Shown piece after piece: positions 33,915 to 44,200 of a DNA stretch of 64,000 nucleotides. Each line of letters opens with the position of its first letter. The stretch's first letter is position 1. The stretch is from Areca catechu (taxonomy: Eukaryota > Streptophyta > Magnoliopsida > Arecales > Arecaceae), in NCBI GenBank assembly GCA_021397845.1, contig CM038053.1, forward strand, positions 142,800,541 to 142,864,540, read 5' to 3'. A model generated the notes under the pieces. The model saw only the letters and a program-made list of their open reading frames with translations, ran no database searches and was not told the origin of the DNA. The position numbers and the translations under genes were made by a program.

Positions 33915-34939
33915 CGGCTCTTCCCAGGCTTTCTTCATAGGTTCCCCTTTAGGCCTTGTGGAGGTAGCCCTCTTTTTGGACGTACTCAGGAGCTTGTCCA
34001 TTAAGAACCTCATCCCTATGAAACACAAAAAGGTTGGTCTGTCACTTATCAAAACTAGAAATCAAACTCGAAAAAAAAAGAAGCCCAGTATTAAGCCTTA
34101 CTCTGAGGTGGGGCCTGGTTGACCCCAACATCAACAAGGTTTTGCTTGGTCAGTAGGTCCCGAAGGGCCGGAACCTCACAAGTAACAAGCCTGTCAAATA
34201 TTTCTTTGTCGGTCGGCTAGACAGCAGATTGCTGGTTGGGGAAGCATCTTGGGTCACTCCAAACCCAGTCCACCCCCTCAACCGAGGCAAACAAGAACCT
34301 TACCTTCCATCCCTTGATGGAAGAAGGCAAGTCAAGCTTGAGGGTCCCCAGGCAGGGGGCCATGAACCACCACCCCTTATCAGATGGATGGTGCTCTAGG
34401 GTGAACAAGGCCCTGAAGAGGGAGAAACGGGCAACAATCCCATGAAAGTGGCAGAGGACAATAAAGCAAAAGATAGTTCAGACTGCATTAAGAGCAAGCT
34501 GGGCCAGGACCAAGCGATAATTACTCAGAAAAGAAAGAAAAAGAGGATGGAAAGGAAGATGAAGACCCCCGAAGAAGAAGTCTTCATATAGGATGATTCG
34601 GCCCAAGCCACTAGAAGTGACCTGTTCCTCTGATCTTGGAATAGAAAGTTGAATGGAGTCAAGGATCCCAAACACATTTTAGATGCGGAGGAGGTCCTCA
34701 CCCGTCATCACCGAAGCAATGCTAGCGGGACTGCCCGACTTCTTGATGGGAGCAGAAGGAGGAGGAGAAGGAGGAAGAACCATAGGGCATCCAATGACAA
34801 TCCATGGCTAGCGAGGACTCTTGCAGACCATAAAAGGAACATCCGCTTCATCATTATTTGATGAAGGAGGCCTCAGTTGAGATGGACCTGCCTTACCAAA
34901 AAAATCTGGGCGATGGTTTCCTCCATCGAAAAAGCTCAT
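33915..34939 (-). pseudogene. 5' exons of the antisense gypsy-type gene
   Basis: The minus-strand ATG at 34939 opens MSFFDGGNHRPDFFGK. Exon 1 runs to 34102 and includes the conserved blocks LPFHPLFLSFLSNYRLVLAQ, FHGIVARFSLFRALFTL, HPSDKGWWFMAPCLG and LPSSIKGWKVRFLF, characteristic of the plant putative gypsy-type transposon domain. Stops lie after KSPR, before PTDKEI and elsewhere, and there are frameshifts. An 86-nt GT-AG intron (34016-34101) has donor A|GTAAGG and acceptor TTTCATAG|GG, and it joins in phase to exon 2 (RFLMDKLLSTSKKRA, then KKAWEEP), which is cut by C at 33915. With the blocks at 22545-22775 and 593-1626 this is one gene on the strand opposite to the LTR at 35508. Function unknown. 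Confidence 0.7.
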
Positions 34940-35507
34940 GGTGAAGGAGAAGAAAGCCTAGAGACCTGACAAGAGCTCTCCTTCAGCACAGGCCGAAGGA
35001 GAAGAATAGAAGAGGGAGAGGAAGGAAAAGAAGAGAAGTGAAGAAGGAGGGAGAGGTCTAACCTACTAGAGATTTCAAACCCTGGGACAAGAAGGAAGAC
35101 TGAGGAAGAAGATGAGCTCTATGGCCTTCTACTTCGAAACACCCTTAAAAAGTGAAAGGGCAGCAGGGAAAGTCCCTTTCAAGCACCTTCAAAGTTCCAT
35201 CACCTCATACGAGTCAAAGATATGCACCTCTTCCTCTTCCTAGCCAACCAAAGCTTGCATGTGTCAAGATCCGCTAAGGGCGATGCTTCGATTTGGAGGC
35301 ACCTGTATCAAGCCTGATGCAGTAATTATGATGTCCTTAAAGGAAGACTAACATGGCGCCACTTCATTGGGGTGAATGCACGATCTCTATGGCATCGGTG
35401 CTCATGGCATTAATGGCGACGGAGTGCACCCCTCCACGTCAGCACAATCATTACTCTCATAGTCCCTAGCATCGCTTCGTTCTCTAGGCTCGAGAGTGGG
35501 GGGCATC
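34940..35507. other. Probable 5' leader of the antisense gene and internal edge of the old element
   Basis: There is no gene. From 34940 to about 35110 the plus strand is strongly purine-rich, meaning a pyrimidine-rich minus-strand leader just upstream of the ATG at 34939. From 35400 the sequence is ordinary until a purine tract (GAGAGTGGGGGGCATC, 35492-35507) directly before the LTR-like start at 35508. Confidence 0.4.
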
Positions 35508-37212
35508 TGATGTGGCACAACTGCTGACATGAAACCCATGATGGCGATGGCTGGTGGCTGTGTGGGTGGAAAGTTCCACCTAGATGCGATGCCCGAATGG
35601 AGACCCAAGGACGAGCCCTCCATCGAGGTCAGCTTCCAGCCAGGGTCATGCTCATGCTTTCTAAGGACAAGCCCTCCATCCGAGGTCAGCTCCCAGCCAA
35701 GGTCGTGCTCATAAGACAAGCCCTTCATCAAGGTCAGCTCTCGGCTAGGGTCGTGCTCATGCTTTCCAAGGGTGAGCCCTCCATCCGAGGTCAACTCCCA
35801 GCCAGAGTCGTGCTCATAAGGTGAGCTCTCTGTCTGAGGTCAGCTCCCAGTCCGGGTTGTATTCATGCTTCCCAAGGGTGAGCCCTCTATCCGAGGTTAG
35901 CTCCCAACCAGGGTCGGGAGCCCTCCATCTGAGGTCAGCTCCCGGCCGAGGTCGTGCTTATGCTTTTCAAGGATGAGCCATCCATTCGAGGTCAGCTCCT
36001 AGTCGGGGTCATGCTCAAAAAGCGAGCCCTCCATCTGAGGTTAGCTCCCGGTCGGGGTTGTGCTCATACTTTCCGAAGGTGGCCCCTCGTATAGGGTCGA
36101 GTACTTAACCGAGGTCATGCTCATGCTTTCCGAAGGTGGCCCCCCGCATCTAGGGTCGAGCACCCAGCCAAGGTCCTGCTCATGCTTCCTGAAGGTGGCC
36201 CCCCGCATCCGGGGTCGAGCACCTAGTCGAGGTTGTGCTCCCGCTTCCAAAGTCAGGCTCCCTAGATCGAGCTCTCCCCCTCTTCCTGTCAAGATCGGAG
36301 TTCCCTCTAGTAGCAAAAAGAGAGAGGATCAGCAAAGGTACAAACTATGACATGGAAGTCTTAGCTACTTGCAACCTCCCAAAAGTGGTGCACTCCCTGC
36401 CAGAAAATTCAAACCCTGTAATGTACCACCCGCACATTCTGAGCAATGCATGCATCACTAGGCTCCACACCTTGTGGTGCACCGCCATGTCAACAACCAT
36501 GCAACCGAGGGCTCCGATCCTCGTGACACGAAACCTGAACCTCCTCCAAGAGGAGCATTCTATTAAGGCCACAGGCCCTGCAATACTCTAATGGTCCCTC
36601 CTGAAATAGAAATGCTCCACCATGGCTCGAGGCTCAGCAGCACAGCACCTGCCCCTTCCATGGAAAATTGCACTATCAGAGGGGCAAGATCTGTACTAGC
36701 TGACAATCACCCCCTAATAGAAGGATTTCCTCCAAAGGATCGGTCTGATAGGGGGGAGATTGCAGACAAAGGAAAATCCCTCTAGAAAGGGATACCAGGA
36801 AAGGGACACCTCAATAAAACCCCAGACTTGGTTTGGGCCACACCTACTCATATAAAAATAAAAGAAAGGATCCCCGAGAGAAAAAAAGGAGGCAACTAGT
36901 AAGACTCGGAGAGCAAACAGGCAAGGAACCAGCTAAGGGAACCTCCCAGCTCTCTGATCTCCATTCAACCTTGTCTTTCCACTTCAATTCCATTACTTAC
37001 ATCTCATCATACACCCTTTGCCCAAAGAGATCCCAAGCTCTCTGGCATAGAGGTTCTGTTCTCCTTGTTCGTCCTAACTGACTTGATCGTCAAAGTGTCC
37101 CCGCTGGAATCCCCGGCCTAGGTCTCTTCTTTTTTGCAGGCTATGTCGAAAGAGGATTAAGCACCCAGTGGGAGCCCATTGAGTCCGTGCCATATCAGAG
37201 CTACAAGCCACA
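35508..37212 (+). repeat. Probable 3' LTR of the oldest (gypsy, Tat-like) element
   Basis: A purine tract is followed by TGATGTGGCACAAC, a usual gypsy LTR start. There is a TATA-like CATATAAAAATAAAAG at about 36850, then GAGAGAAAAAAGGAGG. A downstream segment (37070-37190) reads like the 5' leader part of plant gypsy LTRs (CCCCGGCCTAGG, TTTTTTGCAGG, GAGCCCATTGAGTCCGTGCC). The right edge is set at the CA at 37212 and is uncertain. No primer site follows, so it would be the 3' copy. The antisense gene to its left is then internal, like the antisense extra genes known in Grande-type elements. Confidence 0.5.
35610..36240 (+). repeat. Minisatellite in the old LTR
   Basis: About a dozen degenerate units, mostly 48-60 bp, are built on GAGCCCTCCATCCGAGGTCA, then GCTCCCAGCC and GGTCGTGCTCATGCTTTCC. 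From about 36075 the last three units switch to a variant with GAAGGTGGCCCC and AGGGTCGAGCAC. Open frames on either strand here are made by the repeat and are not genes. Confidence 0.8.
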
Positions 37213-37827
37213 ATGATCTTGGCAGCAATAGAATCTATTGACCTTAGTAGTACAGGTATAATCTTATGCATCCTAATTGGCTAAGTCCTTAAATCTATGG
37301 CCACAGTAGTGTGATATTGAAAAGTTTTCATGGAATTATAATTGGACTCAAGCTAATTAAGTTTGGCATATGATGGATGCTTAGAATTTGATAAGCTTTC
37401 ATGACCTACATCCTATCCAGATTTTCAATAGAAAAATTTGATCACATAATAACAATGCCTAGGGGTTCATTTCTAGTCTACTAGGTTGCCACTACATACT
37501 TCTAGGTATTATTGATAGTTTGTGAGAGTTCACTAAGATTGTTCTCGGATCAATGATCCAAGTTAGGGTTAAGTTGAAATTATTTTAGTCCATCAAAAGA
37601 GTTTCAATGATACTGTGATAGAGATCATGGTATAACTTACTATCAGATAGAACAGAACCTGAGGCATCACACATGATAAGAGTCGACCTGACTAAAGTAT
37701 GGGTTTATGTAATATTCAATACCTATTAATTTTGGGACTTATTAATTTTGGTACTTGTTAGAATTAACACCTACTAATTTTATAAATATTAACATCAAAT
37801 CATGTATTCTAATAGTAATGTGCCAGC
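37213..37827. other. Unassigned AT-rich DNA
   Basis: I see no coding region, clear repeat or RNA gene in this stretch between the old LTR and the solo LTR. Confidence 0.3.
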
Positions 37828-37832
37828 TATAT

Positions 37833-39146
37833 TGGCTTCTAGGGCATACACACCTAACAACCAAGAGGGGGGGAGGGGGGTGAATTGAGAAGTTCAAAAA
37901 TTTAATTCGAATATATGCTATTTTTTGAACCTTGTGATGGTGAGCAAAGATATGTGCTTTGACTATTCTAGAATAGAATGTTGAAAGTAAGAGCAATAAG
38001 ACAAGAACATACACACAAACATAGAAATTTTATAGTGGTTCGATGTTTCCAACACCTACATCCACTTTCTAAGTTTTTTCTTAAAAATTTCTACTATAAT
38101 CTCTCCAATATTATAACTGGATTATTTTTTCAGGCTCACAATCCAAAATCCTATAGCCAAACCTTGTCTAGGAACCTAACTTCAATCTCCAATTTATATT
38201 AGTTACAAAAGAAACAAGAATGGAGAATATAAACACGAAGCTCTTTGAAATTGAGCTAGAATAAAATAATAATGCTCTAAAAAGAGAATCCTAGAAATCT
38301 TAGTTTGTCTCCTTATTGAAATGTCAATGATTGAAAATCCTTTTAGGTGCTTGAGAAGTGATAGGTCTCAATTCAATACTTCTTAGTTTTTCCTTTTTGT
38401 TTTCAATTTTTTCTTAATAACTTTTGGAACTTTTTTAGTTCTTAATATTCTTCAATGAGTTTAGTGAGCTTTTAATATGTCTTTAGAGTCAAAATGACTA
38501 TTTGTAGTAATTAGGAGATGAAATATGACCATTTGATTCAAATCTATACACTTATATACTTTCTACGGAACTAGATGTTGGGTTGTCAGCAGGCCTCGAG
38601 CCAACTCAGTTATCAATTGAGTCAACTTGAAAACTATCTGAGTAGGCTTGGTCCCAAAAAGAGCAGGCTTAATCTCAACTCATCAGAAATCATCTTTTTG
38701 TATTTTCACTATTGGGTCAAATTGGATTATTAGGATCATCTAGATTTTTATTTGAGTCATCTTAGTTGTGATTGGAGTCAACTCGGTTCTTAGCTTCCAA
38801 AATATAGTCTTTTGTAATTTCAACTCTACTTGTCAAGTTGACTTGGTTTCCATTCGAGTCAGCTTGATTACGTGCTGGATAAAACTATTGCATTTCAAAT
38901 TTTAGTTTTGGTGGTTTTTGCAAAATTTTTGTTTTCATATTTCAAAATATTGTTTTTGCTTGAAATGCACTAGCTTTTCCTTTTCTTGAAAGTTTCAAAA
39001 ACATGTCTTTTGTATCCAAATTTTGTTAACCTTAAATCTTTTTTAGTACTTTAACATTTCCTGAAATATGAACTTATTCAAATTATTAGTCACATTATAT
39101 ACTTAAATATTTTGTTATTCATCAAAATCAATTCACAGGACAAACA
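37833..39146 (-). repeat. Solo LTR of a diverged SIRE-like Copia element
   Basis: It begins TGGCTTCTAGG and ends GGACAAACA, flanked by TATAT on both sides (37828-37832 and 39147-39151). Landmarks match the A, C and D LTRs in minus orientation: GAGGGGGGTGAATTG near the left edge, TTTTATAGTGGTTCG at about 38027, CCAACACCTACATCCACTTT at about 38050 and TATTTTGTTATTCATCAAAA near the right edge. No internal region adjoins it, so it is a solo LTR. Where A, C and D carry GTGTCGACAC clusters, this one has a different short motif repeated (GAGTCAACTYGG-like, about 38600-38880). Confidence 0.75.
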
Positions 39147-39151
39147 TATAT

Positions 39152-39851
39152 CAATAAAAGAAACAAATTATAGTACACTACTACACTACTAAGTATCTTT
39201 GTAGTCTTGAAGCAAACATCAATGTGAATTAAATCTGATATATGTAATCTCTTATGTGAGCGGAGCTTCTAAAATTAAACTTTATATTGTTTGCCATATA
39301 AATAGTGAGTGTAAGATCTCAAGTACATACTTTTTAAAGGAAGCAAGTTATGCCTAGATAGAGCATCAAGTCCCTTCTCACTTGAATGAAAAAGTCTTCG
39401 ATGTCACAAGTCTATAAAGGTCTCTTCAACTGCATTTATCTCTTCACTACATACCTTAGCCTGCAATCTATAAAAGCCAACTTTCCAACCTTTTGCTGCA
39501 TACCTTAGTCTCCTCAATTGCATTTATCTTACATTTTTCAACAATAGTCTGCACCCGATGTTGGTCTCCAAGAAAACATCTCATATGCCCATAATTTGAG
39601 CTACCACATCATTTTTCATCCTAACATGCCTAAAACAACCTTTGGAGTAGGATAAGTAGGCTGGAACTAGGCGGAGCCTAGCTGTTCCATCCCCTACTTG
39701 AGCTTAGCCAGGCAACAAATTTTGGACTTCTAGTCGGGCTTAGGCCTAAATTTTTTTGAAAAAGTTAGGCCCAAGCCCAAGCCTGGCTTGAGCCTAATCC
39801 TGAGCCTGGCCTAAGCCTAATTGGCCTGGCCCTCAAAGCCTTACAGCTCTA
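39152..39851. other. Unassigned DNA with a short low-complexity tract
   Basis: No gene is seen. At about 39660-39840 there is a low-complexity run of gagcctagcc/gcccaagcc-type words. Confidence 0.3.
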
Positions 39852-40430
39852 TTAATCAACACCAAAGGAGGCAGCCATGGCTGGAGCAGCCTCGACCTCT
39901 CCCTCAGGCTTCTTGACATCCCTCTCGGGCAATTGAAGCATGCTGACTAGCAAGATCACCGAGGTTTGGAGGCAACCCAAGAAGTAGGAATATGACTCCA
40001 TTGGGTGGCATCATCTCGAGGGCCTAGAAGTTGCTGGGCCTATGGAGCCGGCCCTTAAGGCCCTGGTAAAGTCATTGAGGATGAGTTTCTACTCCTTCTA
40101 GAAGTCACAGTAGGGTTTGAGGGAGGGGGGATCTCATCGAAGTGGACAAAGAGCTAGGAATTCATGCCCTTGATGCAGGGCTTAAGGGTCTCCCACTTGA
40201 TGCCTTTGATGGCCTTCTTGACGATGGTGTTCTTCACCACCATTAGCTTGGTGGTCTCCGGGAGGGTGCCGTGGATGGATTGGGGCTACTTCACCATGAT
40301 GCCATAACACCAAATCCCGGCAACTAGTTGGCAGTTCTCTAGCTCTTGCCGAACCACTTCCTGCTTTGATAGGCTGACAGCTGTGTGGATCGATGGGAGG
40401 GAGTGATGCGAGATGACTCTAGGACAGACA
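39852..40430 (-). pseudogene. Pseudogene of plastid-type 50S ribosomal protein L10
   Basis: On the minus strand the reading gives AVSLSKQEVVRQELENCQLV, then LPETTKLMVVKNTIVKKAIK, KWETLKPCIKGMNS, a TAG, LFVHFDEIPP, a frameshift, KLILNDFTRAL, then further shifts and LGCLQTSVILLVSMLQLP, PEGEVEAAPA and TAA at 39852-39854. The order and spacing follow the nucleus-encoded chloroplast L10 of plants, which anchors the L7/L12 stalk. The transit peptide is missing or unrecognisable, and no introns are seen across the conserved part. That fits a retrocopy, though plant L10 genes may have few introns anyway. It has at least three stops and two frameshifts. Identification is from memory of the family, without an alignment. 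Confidence 0.75.
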
Positions 40431-41039
40431 TGAAAGTAGGAAATAATAGTAACAATTTTTTTGTAATTTTTTTAAGATTTAATTTGGAGGCTAAAGTCCC
40501 GAAAAATAGAAGAGACTAGCAGAAAAACTAGCAATGGAAAGAACTAAAGGATCCACATATGGATTCATGCATAATAATAAAAGAAGGGCTTCGAGGATTG
40601 AGAAACCCCTGGTTAGGATGAAATCAAAAATTAAGAGGGGAAAGGATTGTACCAAACAATGATTTGAAGATCCTGTCGAAGACGGGATCACTTTGCACTT
40701 TGGATCGTCGCCTAGAAGATAAGCATGTCATCCATGAATTAGTTAGCTATCTTGGGTCGGTCCAGGAGGCAAAGAGGGCCTCCTCCTTGGAGGTGAACAC
40801 CTCAAGGATCCTGTAAACATTAGGGGATCAATTAAAAAGCAAATAAGAAGACAAAGTACGAATTCGGGTTTGAAGGAAGAAGGAATCAGGGTTTGCTGAT
40901 GTTGGTGGCTTGGAAGTGAAAGAAGAACTCCTGGCTAGTGGATGGCTAGGGATTTGATCTTTGAGCATATTAGAGTTGGAAGAGGGTTGTTTTGGGTGGC
41001 TAGGGTTTGCTGGGGTTAGGGCACTCAAGTCTCTCACAC
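40431..41039. other. Unassigned DNA left of the CACTA element
   Basis: No gene is recognised. The part from about 40850 on may belong to the gypsy LTR described next. Confidence 0.3.
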
Positions 41040-41219
41040 ACAATTCAAAGAACCACACAAGCTTTACAAGAAAATTTCACCAAAGTTTATTTCATGAATA
41101 AAAGATGATTACAAGAGGAAGAGGGGTGGGATATTTATAAGGGTTCCCATGCCATCTCCTTGTTAGGATTGGAGTACAAAACTTGAATTGGAAAAGGATT
41201 ACAAAGTTGAATAGAATTA
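41040..41219 (-). repeat. Left part of a probable gypsy LTR split by the CACTA element
   Basis: On the minus strand CCCTTATAAATATCCCACCCC, at about 41124-41144, is a TATA-box context common in plant LTRs. The sequence stops at the CACTA terminus and seems to resume at 55329, where it leads into a gypsy pol tail. The true left edge was not found. Confidence 0.4.
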
Positions 41220-41231
41220 CATTACTAGAAA

Positions 41232-44200
41232 AGGGTGCTTTACTGAGGGATTTTACCAAGGGAAAAAATCTCTCGCAATTTCGAGGGATTTCTGACAAAA
41301 AAAAACTAATTGTAAAATTTCCCGAGAAAAAAAATCCCCTCGCAAAATTTCTAATAAATTTTTTTTGTGAGGGATTTTTTGAGGGATTTCTTCCTTATAA
41401 ATGAGCTCTTAGTAGAAATATTCCAAGGAAAAAATTTTTTGAGAGATTTTTTAATCATAATTTGGTTCTTAGTAAAAAAATTTCAAATAAAAAAATTTCT
41501 CATAAAATCTCTCAAAAATTATTTTTCCAAGGGATTTTCTTAGGAATCCTTTCATGATAATTTGGTTCTTAGTAAAAAAAAATTCAAAAAAAAAAAAATC
41601 CCATGCAAAATCCCTCAGAAATTTTTTTTGTAAGAGATTTTTCGAGGGATTTATTCCTTATAAATGAGCTCTTAGTAGAAATTTTTTAAGGAAAAAAGTT
41701 TTCTCGGAAAATTCCTTGTAAATTATTTTTGTGAGAAATTTTCTAAGAGATCTTTTCATCACAATTTGGTTCTTACTAAAAAAATTTTCAATAAAAAAAT
41801 TTCTCGCAAAATCCCTCGATAATTATTTTTGTGAGAGATTTTCTGAGGAATCTTTCATGATAATTTGGTTCTTAGTAATAAAGTTTTCAAATAAAATAAT
41901 CCCTTGCAAAATCCCTGAGAATTTTTTTATGAGGGATTTATCGAGGGATTTATTCTTTATAAATGAGCTCCTAGTAGAAATTTTTCGAGAAAAAAACTTT
42001 TCTCAGAAAATCCCTCGCAAATTATTTTTACGAGGGATTTTCCTAGGGATCTTTTCATCATAATTTGGTTCTTAGTAAAAATTTTTAATAAAAATATTCC
42101 TCACAAAATCCCTCAGAAATTATTTTTGTGAGAGATTTTCTGAGGGATCTTTTCATAATAATTTGGTTCTTAGTAAAAAAATATTAAAATAAAATAATCC
42201 CTCGTGAAATCCCTTGGAAATTTTTTTTATAAGGAATTTATTCCTTATAAATGAGCTCTTAGTAGAAATTTTATAAGAAAAAAAGTTTTCTCTAAAAATT
42301 CCTCACAAATTATTTTTGCAAGGGATTTTCTGTGGGATCTTTTCATCATAATTTGGTTCTTAGTAAAAAATTATCAATAAAAAAATTACTCACAAAATCC
42401 CTCAAAAATTATTTTTATGAGGGATTTTTCGAGAAATCTTTTCATGATAATTTGGTTCCTAGTAAAAGAATTTTTAAAAATAAAATCCCTTGCAAAATAC
42501 CTCGGAATTTTTTTTTGTGAGGGATTTTCTGAAAGATTTATTTCTTATAAATGAGCTCTTGTAGAAATTTTTCGAGGAAAAAAGTTTTCTCGGAAAATCC
42601 CTCACAAATTGTTTCTGCCAGGAATTTTCTGAAGGATCTTTTCATCATAATTTGGTTCTTATTAAAAAATTATCAATAAAATAATTCCTCACAAAATCCC
42701 TTAGAAATTATTTTTGTAAAAAAATTCCTCACAAAATCTCTCGGAAATTTTTTTGCGAGAGATTTTCTGATGGATCTTTTCATGATAATTTGGTTCTTAG
42801 TAAAAAATATTCAAATAAAGTAATTCCTTGTAAAATTTATTGGAATTTTTTTTTGTTAGGGATTTTTTGATGGATTTATTCCTTATAAATAAGCTCCTAG
42901 TAGAAATTTTTCGAGAAAAAGTTTTCTCAAAAAATTCCTCACAAATTATTTTTGCGAGAAATTTTCTGAGGGATCTTTTCATCATAATTTTGATCTTAGT
43001 AAAAAAAATTTCAATAAAAAAATTCCTCACAAAATTTTTCAAAAATTATTTTTGTAAGGGATTTTCCAAGAAATCTTTTCATGATAATTTGGTTCTTCGT
43101 AAAAAAGTTTTCAAATAAAAAAATTCCTCACAAAATCCCTTGAAAATTTTTTTGTAAGGGATTTTCCAATGGATTTATTCCTTATAAATGAGCTCTTGGT
43201 AAAGATTTTTCAAGGAAAAAAGTTTTCTCAAAAAATCCCTTGCAAATTATTTTTGCGAGGGATTTTTTGAGAGATCTTTTCATCATAATTTGATTCTTAG
43301 TAAAAATATTTCCAATAAAAAAATTCCTTGCAAAATCTCTTGGAAATTATTTTTGCGAGAGATTTTCTGAGGGATCTTTTCATGATAATTTGGTTCCTAT
43401 TAAAAAAAAATCTCAAATAACATAATCCCTCGGAAATTTTTTTTCTAAGGGATTTTTTGAAAGATTTATTCTTTATAAATGAGCACTTAGTAGAAATTTT
43501 CCGAGAAAAAAAGTTTTCTCAAAAAATCCCTCACAAATTATTTTTCCAAGGAATTTTTCGAGCGATCTTTTCAACATAATTTGGTTCTTAGTAAAAAAAT
43601 TTTCAATAAAAAAATTTCTTGCAAAATCCATCAAAAATTATTTTTGCAAGAGATTTTCTGTGGGTTCTTTTCATGATAATTTGGTTCTTAGTGAAAAATA
43701 TTCAAATAAAATAATCCCTTGCAAAATCCCTCAAAAAAATTTTTGTGAGGAATTTTCTAAGGGATTTATTCCTTATAAATATGCTCTTAGTAGAAATTTT
43801 TCGAGAAAAAAGTTTTCTCGAAAAATCCCTTGCAAATTATTTTTACAAGAAATTTTTCAAGGGATCTTTTCATCATAATTTGTTCTTAGTCAAAAATTTC
43901 TGATAAAAAAATTCCTCACAAAATCTCTCAGAAATTATTTTTGTGAAAGATTTTTTGAGGGATCTTTTCATGATAATTTGGTTCATAATAAAAAAAATTC
44001 AAATAAAAAAATCCCTCACAAAATTTCTCGGAATTTTTTTTTGTGAGGGATTTTATGAGGGATTTATTCTTTATAAATGATCTCTTAGTAGAAACTTTTT
44101 GAGGAAAAACATTTTCTCCAAAAATCCCTCGTAAATTATTTTTGTGAGAGATTTTTCTTAAGATATTTTCATCATAATTTGGTTCTTAATAAAAAATATT

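Noticed and set aside
35402..36591. Overlapping open frames on both strands in the old LTR
   Set aside because: They are created by the minisatellite, repeat with its period and match no family I know.
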